From: DATARH01 sp036268425
GTDB taxonomy: Bacteria > Pseudomonadota > Alphaproteobacteria > ATCC43930 > CGMCC-115725
Length of the DNA: 64,000 bases
Direction: 5' to 3'
Assembly (NCBI GenBank): GCA_036268425.1
Contig: DATAUE010000065.1
Span: 1 to 64,000 of the forward strand
The notes beneath the pieces were generated by a model. The model saw nothing but the letters and a program-made list of their open reading frames with translations, was not told where the DNA came from and did no database searches. Of the stretch, positions 25,527 through 34,065 are shown piece after piece; the stretch's first letter is position 1; each line of letters begins with the position of its first letter. Both the position numbers and the translations under genes were made by a program.

Positions 25527-26984
25527 CTACTGGTCGATACCACCCATGCAGAGGTATTTGACTTCGAGGTAATCCTCGATGCCGTATTTCGAGCCTTCGC
25601 GCCCGATGCCGCTTTCCTTCATGCCGCCGAACGGGGCGATCTCGGTTGAGATGATGCCTTCGTTGATGCCGACGATGCCGTATTCGAGCGCCTCGGCGAC
25701 GCGCCAGATGCGGCCGATGTCGCGGCTGTAGAAATAGGCGGCGAGACCGAATTCGGTGTCGTTCGCCATCCTGATCGCTTCTTTCTCCTCCTTGAAACGA
25801 TAGAGCGGCGCGACCGGCCCGAAGGTTTCTTCCTTGGTGATGATCATGTCGGTCGTCACATTGGCCAGCACGGTCGGCTCGAAAAAGCTGCCGCCGAGCG
25901 CCGAGCGCTTGCCGCCGATCACCACCCTGGCGCCCTTCTGCACCGCGTCGGCGATGTGGCTCTCGACCTTTTCGACCGCCTTCATGTCGATCAGCGGGCC
26001 GATTACGACGCCGGGCGCGGCGCCGTTGCCGACCTTCATCGCGCCGGCAACTTCGGCGAGCCGCTTCGAGAACGCGTCATAGACGCCGTCCTGCACCAGG
26101 ATGCGATTGGCACAGACACAGGTCTGGCCGGCATTGCGGTATTTCGAGGCGATCGCACCTTTGACTGCGGCTTCGATATCGGCGTCGTCGAACACGATAA
26201 ACGGCGCGTTGCCGCCCAGTTCCATCGAGGTCTTCTTGACCGTCGCGGCGCATTGCTCCATCAGCAATTTGCCGATCTCGGTCGAGCCGGTGAAGGTCAG
26301 CTTGCGTACGGTCGGGTTCGAGGTCAGCTCGCCGCCGATTTCCGACGAGCCGCCGGTGACGCAGGAAAACACGCCGGCCGGCACCCCGGCCCGCTCGGCC
26401 AGTTCACACAACGCGAGCGCGGAAAACGGCGTCGCCGTCGCCGGCTTCAGCACCATCGTACAGCCCGCCGCCAGCGCCGGGCCCGCCTTGCGGGTGATCA
26501 TCGCCGCGGGGAAGTTCCACGGCGTGATCGCGGCGCAGACGCCGATCGGCTCTTTGGTCACGACGATACGCTTGTCGGTGCCGTGCGCCGGGATCGTGTC
26601 GCCGTAGATGCGCTTGCCTTCCTCGCCGAACCATTCGATGAACGAGGCGGCATAGGCGATTTCGCCTTTCGACTCGGCGAGCGGCTTGCCCTGCTCGGCG
26701 GTCATCAGATTGGCCAGGTCCTCCTGGTTCGCCATCATCAGGTCGAACCATTTGCGCAGGATGCCGGCGCGCTCCTTCGCGGTCTTGGCGCGCCAGGCCG
26801 GCAAGGCCTTGTCCGCCGCGGCGATCGCCAACCGGGTTTCCTCGGCGCCCATGCGCGGCACGCTGCCAAGCGTCTCGCCGGTCGCCGGATTGGTGACCGG
26901 GATCGTGCCACGGTTCAGCGCGTCGATCCATTTGCCGTCGACGTAGCATTGCTGGCGAAAGAGAGTCTGATCGTTGAGTTGCAT
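25527..26984 (-). CDS. gabD: NAD(P)-dependent succinate-semialdehyde dehydrogenase
   Basis: The 485-aa aldehyde dehydrogenase has the conserved ITPWNFPAAMITRKAGPALAAG cofactor region, the general base Glu255 (MELGGNAPF) and the nucleophile Cys289 (NAGQTCVCANR). CVCANR with two cysteines is typical of GabD. The C-terminal PFGGMKESGIGREGSKYGIEDY is also characteristic. It oxidises succinate semialdehyde to succinate, linking GABA or aromatic degradation to the TCA cycle. ATG 26984 is preceded by GGGAGGA. No gabT or gabP lies nearby, so another aldehyde substrate is possible. Confidence 0.9.
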   Translation of the reverse strand: MQLNDQTLFRQQCYVDGKWIDALNRGTIPVTNPATGETLGSVPRMGAEETRLAIAAADKALPAWRAKTAKERAGILRKWFDLMMANQEDLANLMTAEQGKPLAESKGEIAYAASFIEWFGEEGKRIYGDTIPAHGTDKRIVVTKEPIGVCAAITPWNFPAAMITRKAGPALAAGCTMVLKPATATPFSALALCELAERAGVPAGVFSCVTGGSSEIGGELTSNPTVRKLTFTGSTEIGKLLMEQCAATVKKTSMELGGNAPFIVFDDADIEAAVKGAIASKYRNAGQTCVCANRILVQDGVYDAFSKRLAEVAGAMKVGNGAAPGVVIGPLIDMKAVEKVESHIADAVQKGARVVIGGKRSALGGSFFEPTVLANVTTDMIITKEETFGPVAPLYRFKEEKEAIRMANDTEFGLAAYFYSRDIGRIWRVAEALEYGIVGINEGIISTEIAPFGGMKESGIGREGSKYGIEDYLEVKYLCMGGIDQ

Positions 26985-27096
26985 CACGCATCCTCCCGAG
27001 AGCGGCCAAAGCGGCGACATTCTGATGATGGATTAGGTACGGACCCGGCCGGTCTTTGGCAAGGAGCCGCCGGGCCTTGCAGCGACTCGCGACGGC

Positions 27097-28170
27097 TCAG
27101 CCAAGCGCGTTTTTGACGCGCGCCCAGTCTTCCAGCGCGCTTTCCTGGCCAGGGGTGATCGCGATCACAATCTGGCTCCACCCGGCGTCGCGCAGCGCCG
27201 CGATGCGCCGTATCAGTTCCGGCTCGGTCGCGGTAAAGCTGGTGCGGCGGATCAGTTCGGCGGTGATAAAGCGGCGCTCGTCGGGTTTGACGAAGAGCAG
27301 ATGGCCGCGGTGATTGTGCAGATAGCGCGCGTCTTGCGGCTCGAACCGTCGCGCCATCTCGACATAGCCGGAGACCGCGTCGGCAATCCCGTCTTCCGCA
27401 ACGTTCATCGTGTTTTCCCAGCCCTGCTGGTCAGCATCGGCGGCGCGGTGCAGCAGCGTCGCCGCACGCGGGCCGGCTTGCGCCATCGCCCGCTCGCTAT
27501 CGGCCGCCTCGCCCGGCTGCAGAACACAGCCGCAGGCCCAGGCGGTCGCATACAGGTCACCGGCCGGTCGTCCTGCCGCGGCCCAGGATTTTTTCATGCT
27601 ATCGAGCGCCGCGGTCCCATGATCGACATCCTGGATAAAGCATTTCCAGGCGGCATCGAGTTTCGCGGTCAGCGCTTGCGAGCGCGGCCCATAGGCCGAC
27701 ACATGCAGACGGATCGGGTCTTTCGTGTTGAACAGGCCGATTTCCGGGTTGAGAAACCGGATCTTGCGGCGCGCGCCGTCGATCGGAGTCTCGACCGTTT
27801 CGCCGGCCAGCAGCCCGTAGACGACCCGGATATATTCCGCCATCTCGGCGAGCTTCATCGAGCCGAGCCCCATTGCGCGACGCGCCGAAAATCCCGTGCC
27901 CACCCCAAAATCGATGCGGCCCGGCGCCAGGCCGTTGAGCGTCGCAAAGGCGTTCGCCGTGACCGCAGCAATGCGGTTCGACGGCACCAGAACGCCGGTG
28001 CCGAGACGGATGCGCGAGGTTTTCATTGCCGCCGCCGCCATCGCGATAAAGCAGTCGGCCGTGATCATCTGCGTGTCAAAGAACCAGGCATGGGTAAAGC
28101 CCAACTCTTCGGCCCGCTGCACCGTTTTCCAGGAATCGCTTGCGGTCGCGATGCCGATGCCGAAATCCAT
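27097..28170 (-). CDS. LLM-class flavin/F420-dependent oxidoreductase
   Basis: The 357-aa luciferase-like barrel begins MDFGIGIATASDSWKTVQRAEELGFTHAW and shows IRLGTGVLVPSNRIAAVTANAFATL and GRIDFGVGTGFSARRAMGLG. These are typical of the F420-binding group related to methylene-H4MPT reductase, though FMN use cannot be excluded. It follows the PPOX-class protein by 29 bp on the same strand, which supports a shared deazaflavin cofactor. The substrate is unknown. Confidence 0.82.
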   Translation of the reverse strand: MDFGIGIATASDSWKTVQRAEELGFTHAWFFDTQMITADCFIAMAAAAMKTSRIRLGTGVLVPSNRIAAVTANAFATLNGLAPGRIDFGVGTGFSARRAMGLGSMKLAEMAEYIRVVYGLLAGETVETPIDGARRKIRFLNPEIGLFNTKDPIRLHVSAYGPRSQALTAKLDAAWKCFIQDVDHGTAALDSMKKSWAAAGRPAGDLYATAWACGCVLQPGEAADSERAMAQAGPRAATLLHRAADADQQGWENTMNVAEDGIADAVSGYVEMARRFEPQDARYLHNHRGHLLFVKPDERRFITAELIRRTSFTATEPELIRRIAALRDAGWSQIVIAITPGQESALEDWARVKNALG

Positions 28171-28199
28171 GCGATCTCCCCGACGACGAAGATTTTGCC

Positions 28200-28598
28200 T
28201 CAGCCCATCGTGTTGGCGGCGCGCGGCTCGATCTCGTACATCACGCGCACTTCGCCGGGGCGTGCGAACGGGTATTTGTCCTTGCCGAGATATTTCCTGG
28301 CGAGCGAGTCGATGTGCTGATCGGCGCCGGTCTCGCTGACCTTGCGGATGCGCCCTCGCACCTGGATATAGCGATAGGCATTATCCGGGTCGAGGATCGA
28401 CAGCGCGACCGCCGAACCTTCCTGCATGTTGCGCGCCTTGACCCGGCCCTTTGCCGTATTCACCCGGATAATGCCACCGGCATAGTCGAACCATACCGGC
28501 GTCACCTGGGGCGTGCCATCCGGCATGATCGTCGCAAGATGCGCAAACGCCTTCTTGTCACCGAGCAGGTCGAGATAGTCGTCGGGAATAACCGGCAT
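28200..28598 (-). CDS. PPOX-class putative F420-dependent enzyme
   Basis: The 132-aa split-barrel protein has FAHLATIMPDGTPQVTPVWFDY and the KGRVKARNMQEGSAVALSI segment that is diagnostic of the PPOX-class F420 family, then YIQVRGR. Such dimers bind F420 or FMN and reduce diverse small molecules. ATG 28598 is preceded by a GGAGTG site. It appears to form an operon with the downstream LLM oxidoreductase. Confidence 0.87.
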   Translation of the reverse strand: MPVIPDDYLDLLGDKKAFAHLATIMPDGTPQVTPVWFDYAGGIIRVNTAKGRVKARNMQEGSAVALSILDPDNAYRYIQVRGRIRKVSETGADQHIDSLARKYLGKDKYPFARPGEVRVMYEIEPRAANTMG

Positions 28599-28643
28599 GA
28601 TACACTCCTGATACGCACTGATGCGTTGTTGTCGGCCGTCAGC

Positions 28644-29384
28644 TTATGTGGGTGCCTGGGCGAAAAGCTTGAGATCGCCGACCAGACCTTCATCGCGCTC
28701 GATCGCATAATCCTGCAGTTGAAGCGGACCCTTCTTTTCCTTGACCAGCAGCAAATTAGGATCGGTTGTCTCGAACACCCGCAAATGCCGCCCTTCGACA
28801 GTGATATCCGCCAGTTTCGCGGCGAGCGGGGCAACCGCAAAACGTTCGCTGGCATCGACCAGTTCGACAAGCCCCTCCGGAGTTACACCGGCATCCTGCA
28901 GGCGCTTGCGGTAAGCCGCGATTTCGGCTGCTTTCTTCTGCGTTTCCACCTTGCGTGCCTGCGCCGCCTCGCCGGCCTGCCGGCGGTGCTCGTCGTATTG
29001 CGGGCGCAGCCGCTGCATCAGTACCGTGATCGGCACGTCGCGGGTATCGACCCATACTTTGGCGCGCGTCCATGTCTGCCCGAGCCAGACGCGAAACGGC
29101 TCGCTGGGGATTTCCCGCATCCGCTCATCGCGCACGGTTGCAGCCCAGCGCTTTTGCTCCAGCGTACCCGACAATTCCGGCCATTGCCGCTCTGGGCCGG
29201 CCGGCGCGGGACGACGCACCGAAATCGCCGCTTCTGCCGGAAAGCGCTGTTTCAACAGGGCGAATTGGCGGCGGTATTCATCCTCCCAATCGTCGCTGTC
29301 GTCTTCCGGGACGTAGCCGAGCTTGTCATAGAGCGCGCGCGACGTCGCCTCGATCGCCGCTTCGCGGAGCGTGTTGAGATCCAT
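28644..29384 (-). CDS. Hypothetical protein
   Basis: The 246-aa protein (MDLNTLREAAIEATSRALYDKLG) is hydrophilic and mostly helical with an acidic stretch (PEDDSDDWEDEYRRQF) and a coiled-coil-prone segment (EHRRQAGEAAQARKVETQKKAAEIAAYRKRL, split here by position around residues 130-165). There is no signal peptide, membrane helix or catalytic motif I recognise. The even codon use and its position in line with minus-strand neighbours support a real gene. Function unknown. Confidence 0.6.
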   Translation of the reverse strand: MDLNTLREAAIEATSRALYDKLGYVPEDDSDDWEDEYRRQFALLKQRFPAEAAISVRRPAPAGPERQWPELSGTLEQKRWAATVRDERMREIPSEPFRVWLGQTWTRAKVWVDTRDVPITVLMQRLRPQYDEHRRQAGEAAQARKVETQKKAAEIAAYRKRLQDAGVTPEGLVELVDASERFAVAPLAAKLADITVEGRHLRVFETTDPNLLLVKEKKGPLQLQDYAIERDEGLVGDLKLFAQAPT

Positions 29385-29711
29385 GCAGCCTCCCCTCGCA
29401 CACTCGTCGTTCTGCCCTGTCCGCGTATCTTAGCGTCACCGCCACGCTCGGCGAAGAGTTGTGACCAGATGATGACGACAAGTTTCGCCGACAGCCCCGG
29501 CTGTCACTCGTTCTGCCGCATCTATTCGCCGAAGAAAAACGTCGTTTTAATGCAGCGCGTGAAACCGAAAAGGCAGCATCGCGGGCTATGCCGGTGCATC
29601 GCCGATGCCTACGCATTCGACTCGCCTGTCAAACATCTGCTGGCGCGTGGCAATCGACTTGTACGTCACACGTCTACGCTTGTGCGTCGACAGCGACTTA
29701 ACGGCCGCGAA
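29385..29711. other. Gene-poor spacer
   Basis: No credible gene is seen between the hypothetical gene and the psiF-like promoter. Frames open here have atypical Arg/Ser-rich or shadow composition. The word CACTCGTTCTGCC-like occurs near 29401 and again near 29506, but not as a clear repeat unit. Confidence 0.5.
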
Positions 29712-29741
29712 TTGCACGGCAATATATTAAACTATTATACT
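29712..29741 (+). promoter_or_regulatory. Sigma-70-type promoter for the psiF-like gene
   Basis: TTGCAC (29712-29717) and TATACT (29736-29741) are spaced 18 bp in an AT-rich island (AATATATTAAACTATTATAC) unlike the surrounding GC-rich DNA. The predicted transcript would start near 29748, giving a short leader of about 36 nt before ATG 29784. Confidence 0.6.
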
Positions 29742-29783
29742 GGGCGACCGGATGGAACCGGTCGTGCCGAGAGGGAGAAGCCG

Positions 29784-30026
29784 ATGTTGAAAGCTGCACT
29801 TGTCATGTTGGTGCTCATCAATGCGCAAACTGCCCTGGCTGCAAGCAACTGTGCCGACCAGGCTACCGGAAAGAAGCTCGCGGGCGCGGCAAAAACGAGC
29901 TTTCTCACGAAATGTCAGAAAGACGCGTCGGCGACATGCGACGCTGCCGCGGCCGAGAAGAAAATTTACGGCGCGGCGAAAACAAGTTTCGTCAAAAAAT
30001 GCCTGAGCGATGCGGTCGGGCAGTAG
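29784..30026 (+). CDS. PsiF-family small exported protein
   Basis: The 80-aa protein has a signal peptide (MLKAALVMLVLINAQTALA, cut near residue 19) and two imperfect PsiF repeats, KKLAGAAKTSFLTKCQKD and KKIYGAAKTSFVKKCLSD, each with a conserved Cys; further Cys residues flank them. PsiF is a phosphate-starvation-inducible periplasmic protein of unknown function. GAGGGAG precedes the start. I see no obvious Pho box in the upstream 60 bp. Confidence 0.8.
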   Translation: MLKAALVMLVLINAQTALAASNCADQATGKKLAGAAKTSFLTKCQKDASATCDAAAAEKKIYGAAKTSFVKKCLSDAVGQ

Positions 30027-30128
30027 TCGCGCCGATACAGATAGACAAATGTCACTCGCCCTGCCACAGCCGTCACGCAACGATCTTCCGGCTGCAGCGG
30101 TGCTTGAGTCCGGCCGCCGCCCGAACGT

Positions 30129-30623
30129 ATGCTGGGCAACCATAATCCAGACACCGAATGCCGGGAGAAGCTCTTGTCGTCCGAAGAGGAGCGCCACATC
30201 GGGTTCCTGATTTCCGATGTCGCCCGGTTGATGCGTACGGCGTTCGACCGGAGGGTACGCCGGCTCGGATTGACGCGATCGCAATGGCTGGTGATCAATC
30301 GGTTACATCGCAAACCCGGCGCCACCCAGTCCGAACTGGCCGAAATGCTGGAGGTTGAAAAGGCAACCGCCGGCCGCATGATCGACCGCATGGAAAAGAA
30401 AGGCTGGGTCCGCCGCGGCCCGGATGCGAGCGATCGCCGGATCAACCGCCTGCACCTGACTGCCGAAGCCGATATGCTGCAGGTGCAGCTGGCGCAAGTC
30501 GCCGAGAGCACGGTGGATGATGCGCTGGCGTCATTGTCGGCCGGCGAGCGCGAGCAGTTTTCGGATTGGATGCGGCGCGTCAAAGGGCAGTTGCAGACAA
30601 TGCTCGAACTGCAGACGCAGTAG
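30129..30623 (+). CDS. MarR-family transcriptional regulator
   Basis: The protein of up to 164 aa contains a winged helix-turn-helix: LGLTRSQWLVINRLHRKPGATQSELAEMLEVEKATAGRMIDRMEKKGWVRRGPDASDRRINRLHLT, with the recognition helix EVEKATAGRMIDRM and the Arg-rich wing. MarR proteins repress genes for stress or aromatic catabolism until a ligand binds. A TTG at 30174, preceded by GGGAGA, could be the true start and would remove 15 residues. Its target is unknown; the dehydrogenase gene lies downstream in convergent orientation. Confidence 0.87.
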   Translation: MLGNHNPDTECREKLLSSEEERHIGFLISDVARLMRTAFDRRVRRLGLTRSQWLVINRLHRKPGATQSELAEMLEVEKATAGRMIDRMEKKGWVRRGPDASDRRINRLHLTAEADMLQVQLAQVAESTVDDALASLSAGEREQFSDWMRRVKGQLQTMLELQTQ

Positions 30624-30698
30624 CGCCGTTAGACGGTGCCGTACCTGCCGAAGGGTCCCAATCGAGTAGAGTATCCGGAACAGCGGGGCGTAGAAACC

Positions 30699-31643
30699 TC
30701 ACACGACGCGGTGCAGCAGGTCGCGGCCATCGCGCAGGCGCCGCATGTTTTCGACGGCGATGTCGAGACTGCGGTCGAGCGTTTCGGGCGTCAGCCAGGC
30801 GACGTGCGGCATCAGCACGACATTGTCGAGCTGCAACAGCGGGCTGTCCGCGGCCAGAGGCTCGGTCGCGAACACGTCGAGCCCGGCGGCGCGCAGCCGG
30901 CCGCTGCGCAACGCGACAATCAGCGCCGCTTCGTCCACCAGCCCGCCGCGCGCCGTGTTGATGAGGATGGCGCCCGGGCGCATCGACGCCAGCGCCGCGC
31001 CGTCGATCAACCGTTCGGTCTCCGGCACCAGCGGCAGGTGCAGCGACACGATATCGGCGGTCTCCAACAACTCGGATAATTCGCAGCGCGGGATGCCAAG
31101 CTCCGGGTGAGGGTGCGGCGACCAATAGACAAGGCGCGCACCAAAGCCTTGCAGCATCGGCACAAGCGCGCGCGGCACCATGCCGGCGCCGACGAGACCC
31201 ACCAGCCGACGGCGCAACTCGCCGACCCGCTCCTGTAACCCGGCGCCGAGCGCCCATCCCTGCCCCGCCCGGCTTGCCCGGTCGATCGCTGGCAGGTTGC
31301 GCAATGCCGCCAGCATCAGCAGCAAGGTGGTTTCGGCGACCGCCGGGGTATTGGTTCCGGGCATGTTGGCGACGGCGATACCGCGAGCGCGCGCGGCATC
31401 GAGATCGATCGTGTTGACGCCGACGCCGATTTTCTGAATGAGCCGCAGATGCGGCGCCTGCGCGATGATCGCGGCGGTTGCGGGCGTCAGGACGTGCAGC
31501 AGGATTTCCGCATCCGGCAGCAATGAGGCCAGACGCGCATCATCATCCTCGGCACAGGCGGCGACGTGAAACCCGTCCCCGGCGAGACCGGCGAGGCGCG
31601 CTGCCAGCAGCGGTCCGGCATCGTAATGGAAGATCGCTTTCAT
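30699..31643 (-). CDS. D-isomer-specific 2-hydroxyacid dehydrogenase
   Basis: The 314-aa NAD(P)-dependent enzyme shows IQKIGVGVNTIDLDAARARGIAVANMPGTNTPAVAETT, the Rossmann VGLVGAGMVPRAL, ILINTARGGLVDEAALI with the substrate-anchoring Arg (NTARGG), LDVFATEPL with the Glu, and MPHVAWLTPET with the acid/base His. It interconverts a 2-keto acid and a D-2-hydroxy acid. The Rossmann loop is GAGMVP rather than GxGxxG, a small deviation. It is divergent, 45 bp away, from the APH-like kinase and enolase-like genes, suggesting a common pathway. Confidence 0.88.
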   Translation of the reverse strand: MKAIFHYDAGPLLAARLAGLAGDGFHVAACAEDDDARLASLLPDAEILLHVLTPATAAIIAQAPHLRLIQKIGVGVNTIDLDAARARGIAVANMPGTNTPAVAETTLLLMLAALRNLPAIDRASRAGQGWALGAGLQERVGELRRRLVGLVGAGMVPRALVPMLQGFGARLVYWSPHPHPELGIPRCELSELLETADIVSLHLPLVPETERLIDGAALASMRPGAILINTARGGLVDEAALIVALRSGRLRAAGLDVFATEPLAADSPLLQLDNVVLMPHVAWLTPETLDRSLDIAVENMRRLRDGRDLLHRVV

Positions 31644-31688
31644 GGTTGGGTTGCGGCAAGATCATTCATCAAGTGGCCTCGCGAGATC

Positions 31689-32720
31689 ATGAGCGACTCA
31701 GCCCCCCAGACAACCCCCCTCGACGAGGGGCAGATTGCCACGTCTCTGGCTTATATGGGCCTGATCGGCCCCCATGAACGGCCGCATTGCCGGCCGCTCG
31801 AAGGGGGCGTCTCGTCGGAGATCTGGCTGGTCGATCTGCCTGGCCGCCGGCTGTGCCTGAAACGTGCCCTGCCCAAACTCAGGGTTGAACAGCTTTGGGA
31901 AGCGCCGATCACTCGCAACCATCACGAGTACAACTGGTTTCGCATCGCCGGGCGCATCAATTCCGACGCCGCGCCAAAGCTGATCGGACAGGATTCCGTC
32001 CACGGCATGTTCGCGATGGACTACCTCGACCCCGCAATGTTCCCCGTGTGGAAGAACCAGTTGCGCGACGGCAATGTCGACCTGCCGACTGCGGCGGCGG
32101 TTGCAACCCGCATGGCGCAAATCCACGCGGCGACCGCCGGGGACAACGAAATCGCCCGTATGTTTGCGACCGATGACACATTCTATGCCCTGCGCATCGA
32201 GCCTTACCTCGTCGCCCCAACCCGGCTGCATCCTGATCTCGCCGGCATTCTGGCGCGATTGGCGCACGCCACCGCCCGCACCCGGTTGACGCTGGTGCAT
32301 GGCGATGTCAGCCCTAAGAACATTCTGATCGGGCGCCGCGGCCCGGTGTTTCTTGATGCCGAATGCGCCTGGTACGGCGATCCGGCCTTTGATCTCGCCT
32401 TTGTCCTCAATCACCTGATGCTGAAATGCGTGATGAACCGCAGCGCAGTCGGCCGCTACCTCGCCGCGTTCGGCCATCTGGCGGACAGTTATCTGGCCGC
32501 GGTCATCTGGGAGCCGCGCGAGGAGCTTGAAATCCGGGCGGCGCGGTTGCTGCCGGCGCTGTTTCTGGCGCGCGTCGACGGCAAATCGCCGGTCGAATAT
32601 GTGACAGCCGAGCAAGACAAGGATCGCATCCGCGGTGTGGCGCGCGCCTTGCTGCTGGCCCCGGTCGATCGGCTCAGCGCGGTGCGTGACGCCTGGGCCG
32701 GCTCAAGAGTCGCCGGATGA
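31689..32720 (+). CDS. Aminoglycoside phosphotransferase (APH)-like small-molecule kinase
   Basis: The 343-aa protein has the APH/choline-kinase fold: GGVSSEIWLVDLPGRRLCLKRALPKL (nucleotide loop and Lys), the Brenner motif LTLVHGDVSPKNILIGRRGPVFLDAECAWYGDPAFDLAF with catalytic Asp in HGDVSPKN and metal Asp in LDAECAW. The usual DFE/DWE is here DAE. Such kinases phosphorylate hydroxyls of small metabolites. Start 31689 is preferred to one at 31626, which would overlap the divergent dehydrogenase. Its stop overlaps the enolase-like start (ATGA), so the two are probably functionally linked. Confidence 0.83.
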   Translation: MSDSAPQTTPLDEGQIATSLAYMGLIGPHERPHCRPLEGGVSSEIWLVDLPGRRLCLKRALPKLRVEQLWEAPITRNHHEYNWFRIAGRINSDAAPKLIGQDSVHGMFAMDYLDPAMFPVWKNQLRDGNVDLPTAAAVATRMAQIHAATAGDNEIARMFATDDTFYALRIEPYLVAPTRLHPDLAGILARLAHATARTRLTLVHGDVSPKNILIGRRGPVFLDAECAWYGDPAFDLAFVLNHLMLKCVMNRSAVGRYLAAFGHLADSYLAAVIWEPREELEIRAARLLPALFLARVDGKSPVEYVTAEQDKDRIRGVARALLLAPVDRLSAVRDAWAGSRVAG

Positions 32721-34018
32721 GCGATACCCGTATTGCCACTGTTCATGGGCGGCGGGTCTGGGACTCGCGCGGCCGTCCGACCGTCGAGGCGGAATTGCGG
32801 CTGGCGGGCGGCGCGGTCGGCCGTGCGATCGCGCCGGCCGGTGCGTCAACCGGATCAGGCGAGGCAGTCGAACGCCGCGACGGCGGTTCCCGCCTCGGCG
32901 GCCGCGACGTGCGCGACGCCGTCGCCGCGATCGACGGCGAGATAGCCGGTGCGCTGATTGGCTGCGATGCTGCGGATCAGGCCGGGCTGGACCGCGTATT
33001 GATCGACCTCGACGGCACGCCGCAGAAAAGCCGGCTCGGCGGCAACGCGCTGGTCGCCGTGTCAATGGCGGCATTGCACGCCGCCGCTGCGGCCGCAGGC
33101 CAGCCGATCTACCGCTATCTGCTCGGCGACAGCGCGAGTGCCGTCGTCCCGCTGCCCGAAATCCAGATTTTCGGCGGCGGTGCGCATGCTGGGCGCCGTG
33201 TCGACATCCAGGATTTTATGGTCGTTGCGCCCGGCGCTACTTCATTCGACGAGGCACTGGAATGGACCGCCGAGGTGTACCGCGCGGCCGGCGAAATGAT
33301 GGCGGAGCAGGGCATATTGCAAGGCGTCGCCGATGAAGGCGGCTACTGGCCGGCGTTTTCAACCAATGAGGCCGCGCTCGACGCGCTGATGCGCGCCATC
33401 CAGCGAGCCGGGTATACGCCCGGCCAGGACGTCGCGATCGCGCTCGACATCGCCGCCTCCGAATTCGGCAAAGGCGGGCAATACCGGCTGGCACTCGACG
33501 GACGAACGCTCGATTCCGACGGCATGGCGCAATTGCTGATCGGCTGGCTCGACCGCTACCCCATCGTGTCAATCGAGGATCCGCTGGCCGAGGACGATGC
33601 CGAGGGCTTGCGGCGCTTCACCGAGGCCGTCGGGCACCGGGTGCAGATCGTGGGCGACGATTTTTTAGTTACCAACGCGGCGCGAGTGCGGGCCGGCGCT
33701 GCATCTGGCGCCTGCAACGCCGTGTTAATCAAACCCAACCAGGCCGGCACGCTGACCGAAGCGAAAGCGGCGCTCGATGCGGCGCGGGAGGCCGGCTGGG
33801 GCGCGATCGTCTCGGCGCGCTCGGGCGAGACCGAAGACGTGACGATCGTGCATCTCGCGGTCGGTTGGGGCGCGGCACAGCTCAAGGTCGGCTCTTTCGC
33901 GCGATCAGAGCGGATGGCCAAGTGGAACGAGACGCTGCGCATCGAGGAGGCGCTTGGTGCTTCCGGCCACTTTGCCGGCGCGTCGCCCTTTAACACCCTG
34001 CGACGAGGCTCGACATGA
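32717..34018 (+). CDS. Enolase paralogue with altered active site
   Basis: The 433-aa protein aligns by eye along the full length of enolase: DSRGRPTVEAEL, PAGASTG, GGGAHAG (His equivalent to yeast His159), ADEGG (general acid/base Glu207, yeast Glu211), metal ligands in ALDIAASEF, SIEDPLAEDD and VGDDFLVTN, the catalytic Lys in LIKPNQAGTLTE, and FARSERMAKWNETLRIEE. However, yeast Glu168 is Asp166 here (IQDFM), and the His of SHRSGETED is Ala367 (SARSGETED). The mobile loop also differs (STGSGEAVE for STGVHEALE). It may be a true but divergent enolase, or act on a related 2-phospho-3-hydroxy acid. It is coupled to the kinase upstream. Confidence 0.85.
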   Translation: MSDTRIATVHGRRVWDSRGRPTVEAELRLAGGAVGRAIAPAGASTGSGEAVERRDGGSRLGGRDVRDAVAAIDGEIAGALIGCDAADQAGLDRVLIDLDGTPQKSRLGGNALVAVSMAALHAAAAAAGQPIYRYLLGDSASAVVPLPEIQIFGGGAHAGRRVDIQDFMVVAPGATSFDEALEWTAEVYRAAGEMMAEQGILQGVADEGGYWPAFSTNEAALDALMRAIQRAGYTPGQDVAIALDIAASEFGKGGQYRLALDGRTLDSDGMAQLLIGWLDRYPIVSIEDPLAEDDAEGLRRFTEAVGHRVQIVGDDFLVTNAARVRAGAASGACNAVLIKPNQAGTLTEAKAALDAAREAGWGAIVSARSGETEDVTIVHLAVGWGAAQLKVGSFARSERMAKWNETLRIEEALGASGHFAGASPFNTLRRGST

Positions 34019-34065
34019 CGGAAATCCGCAAGGTCTTTGGCAAGCGTTATTTTTCAGTTCCTTAG
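34015..34065 (+). pseudogene. Short coupled ORF, possible remnant of a fourth operon gene
   Basis: An ATG at 34015 overlaps the enolase-like stop (ATGA) exactly as the other gene junctions do. The frame begins MTEIRKVFGKRYFSVP and stops at TAG 34063-34065 after 16 codons. No open continuation with a recognisable product was found in other frames downstream. It may be the truncated start of a lost gene or a meaningless short frame. Confidence 0.3.

Noticed and set aside
28140..29783. Long plus-strand frame opposite the LLM/PPOX/hypothetical genes
   Set aside because: It is antisense to real genes, Arg-rich, and only its last 81 codons (the PsiF-like gene) have a signal peptide and ribosome site.
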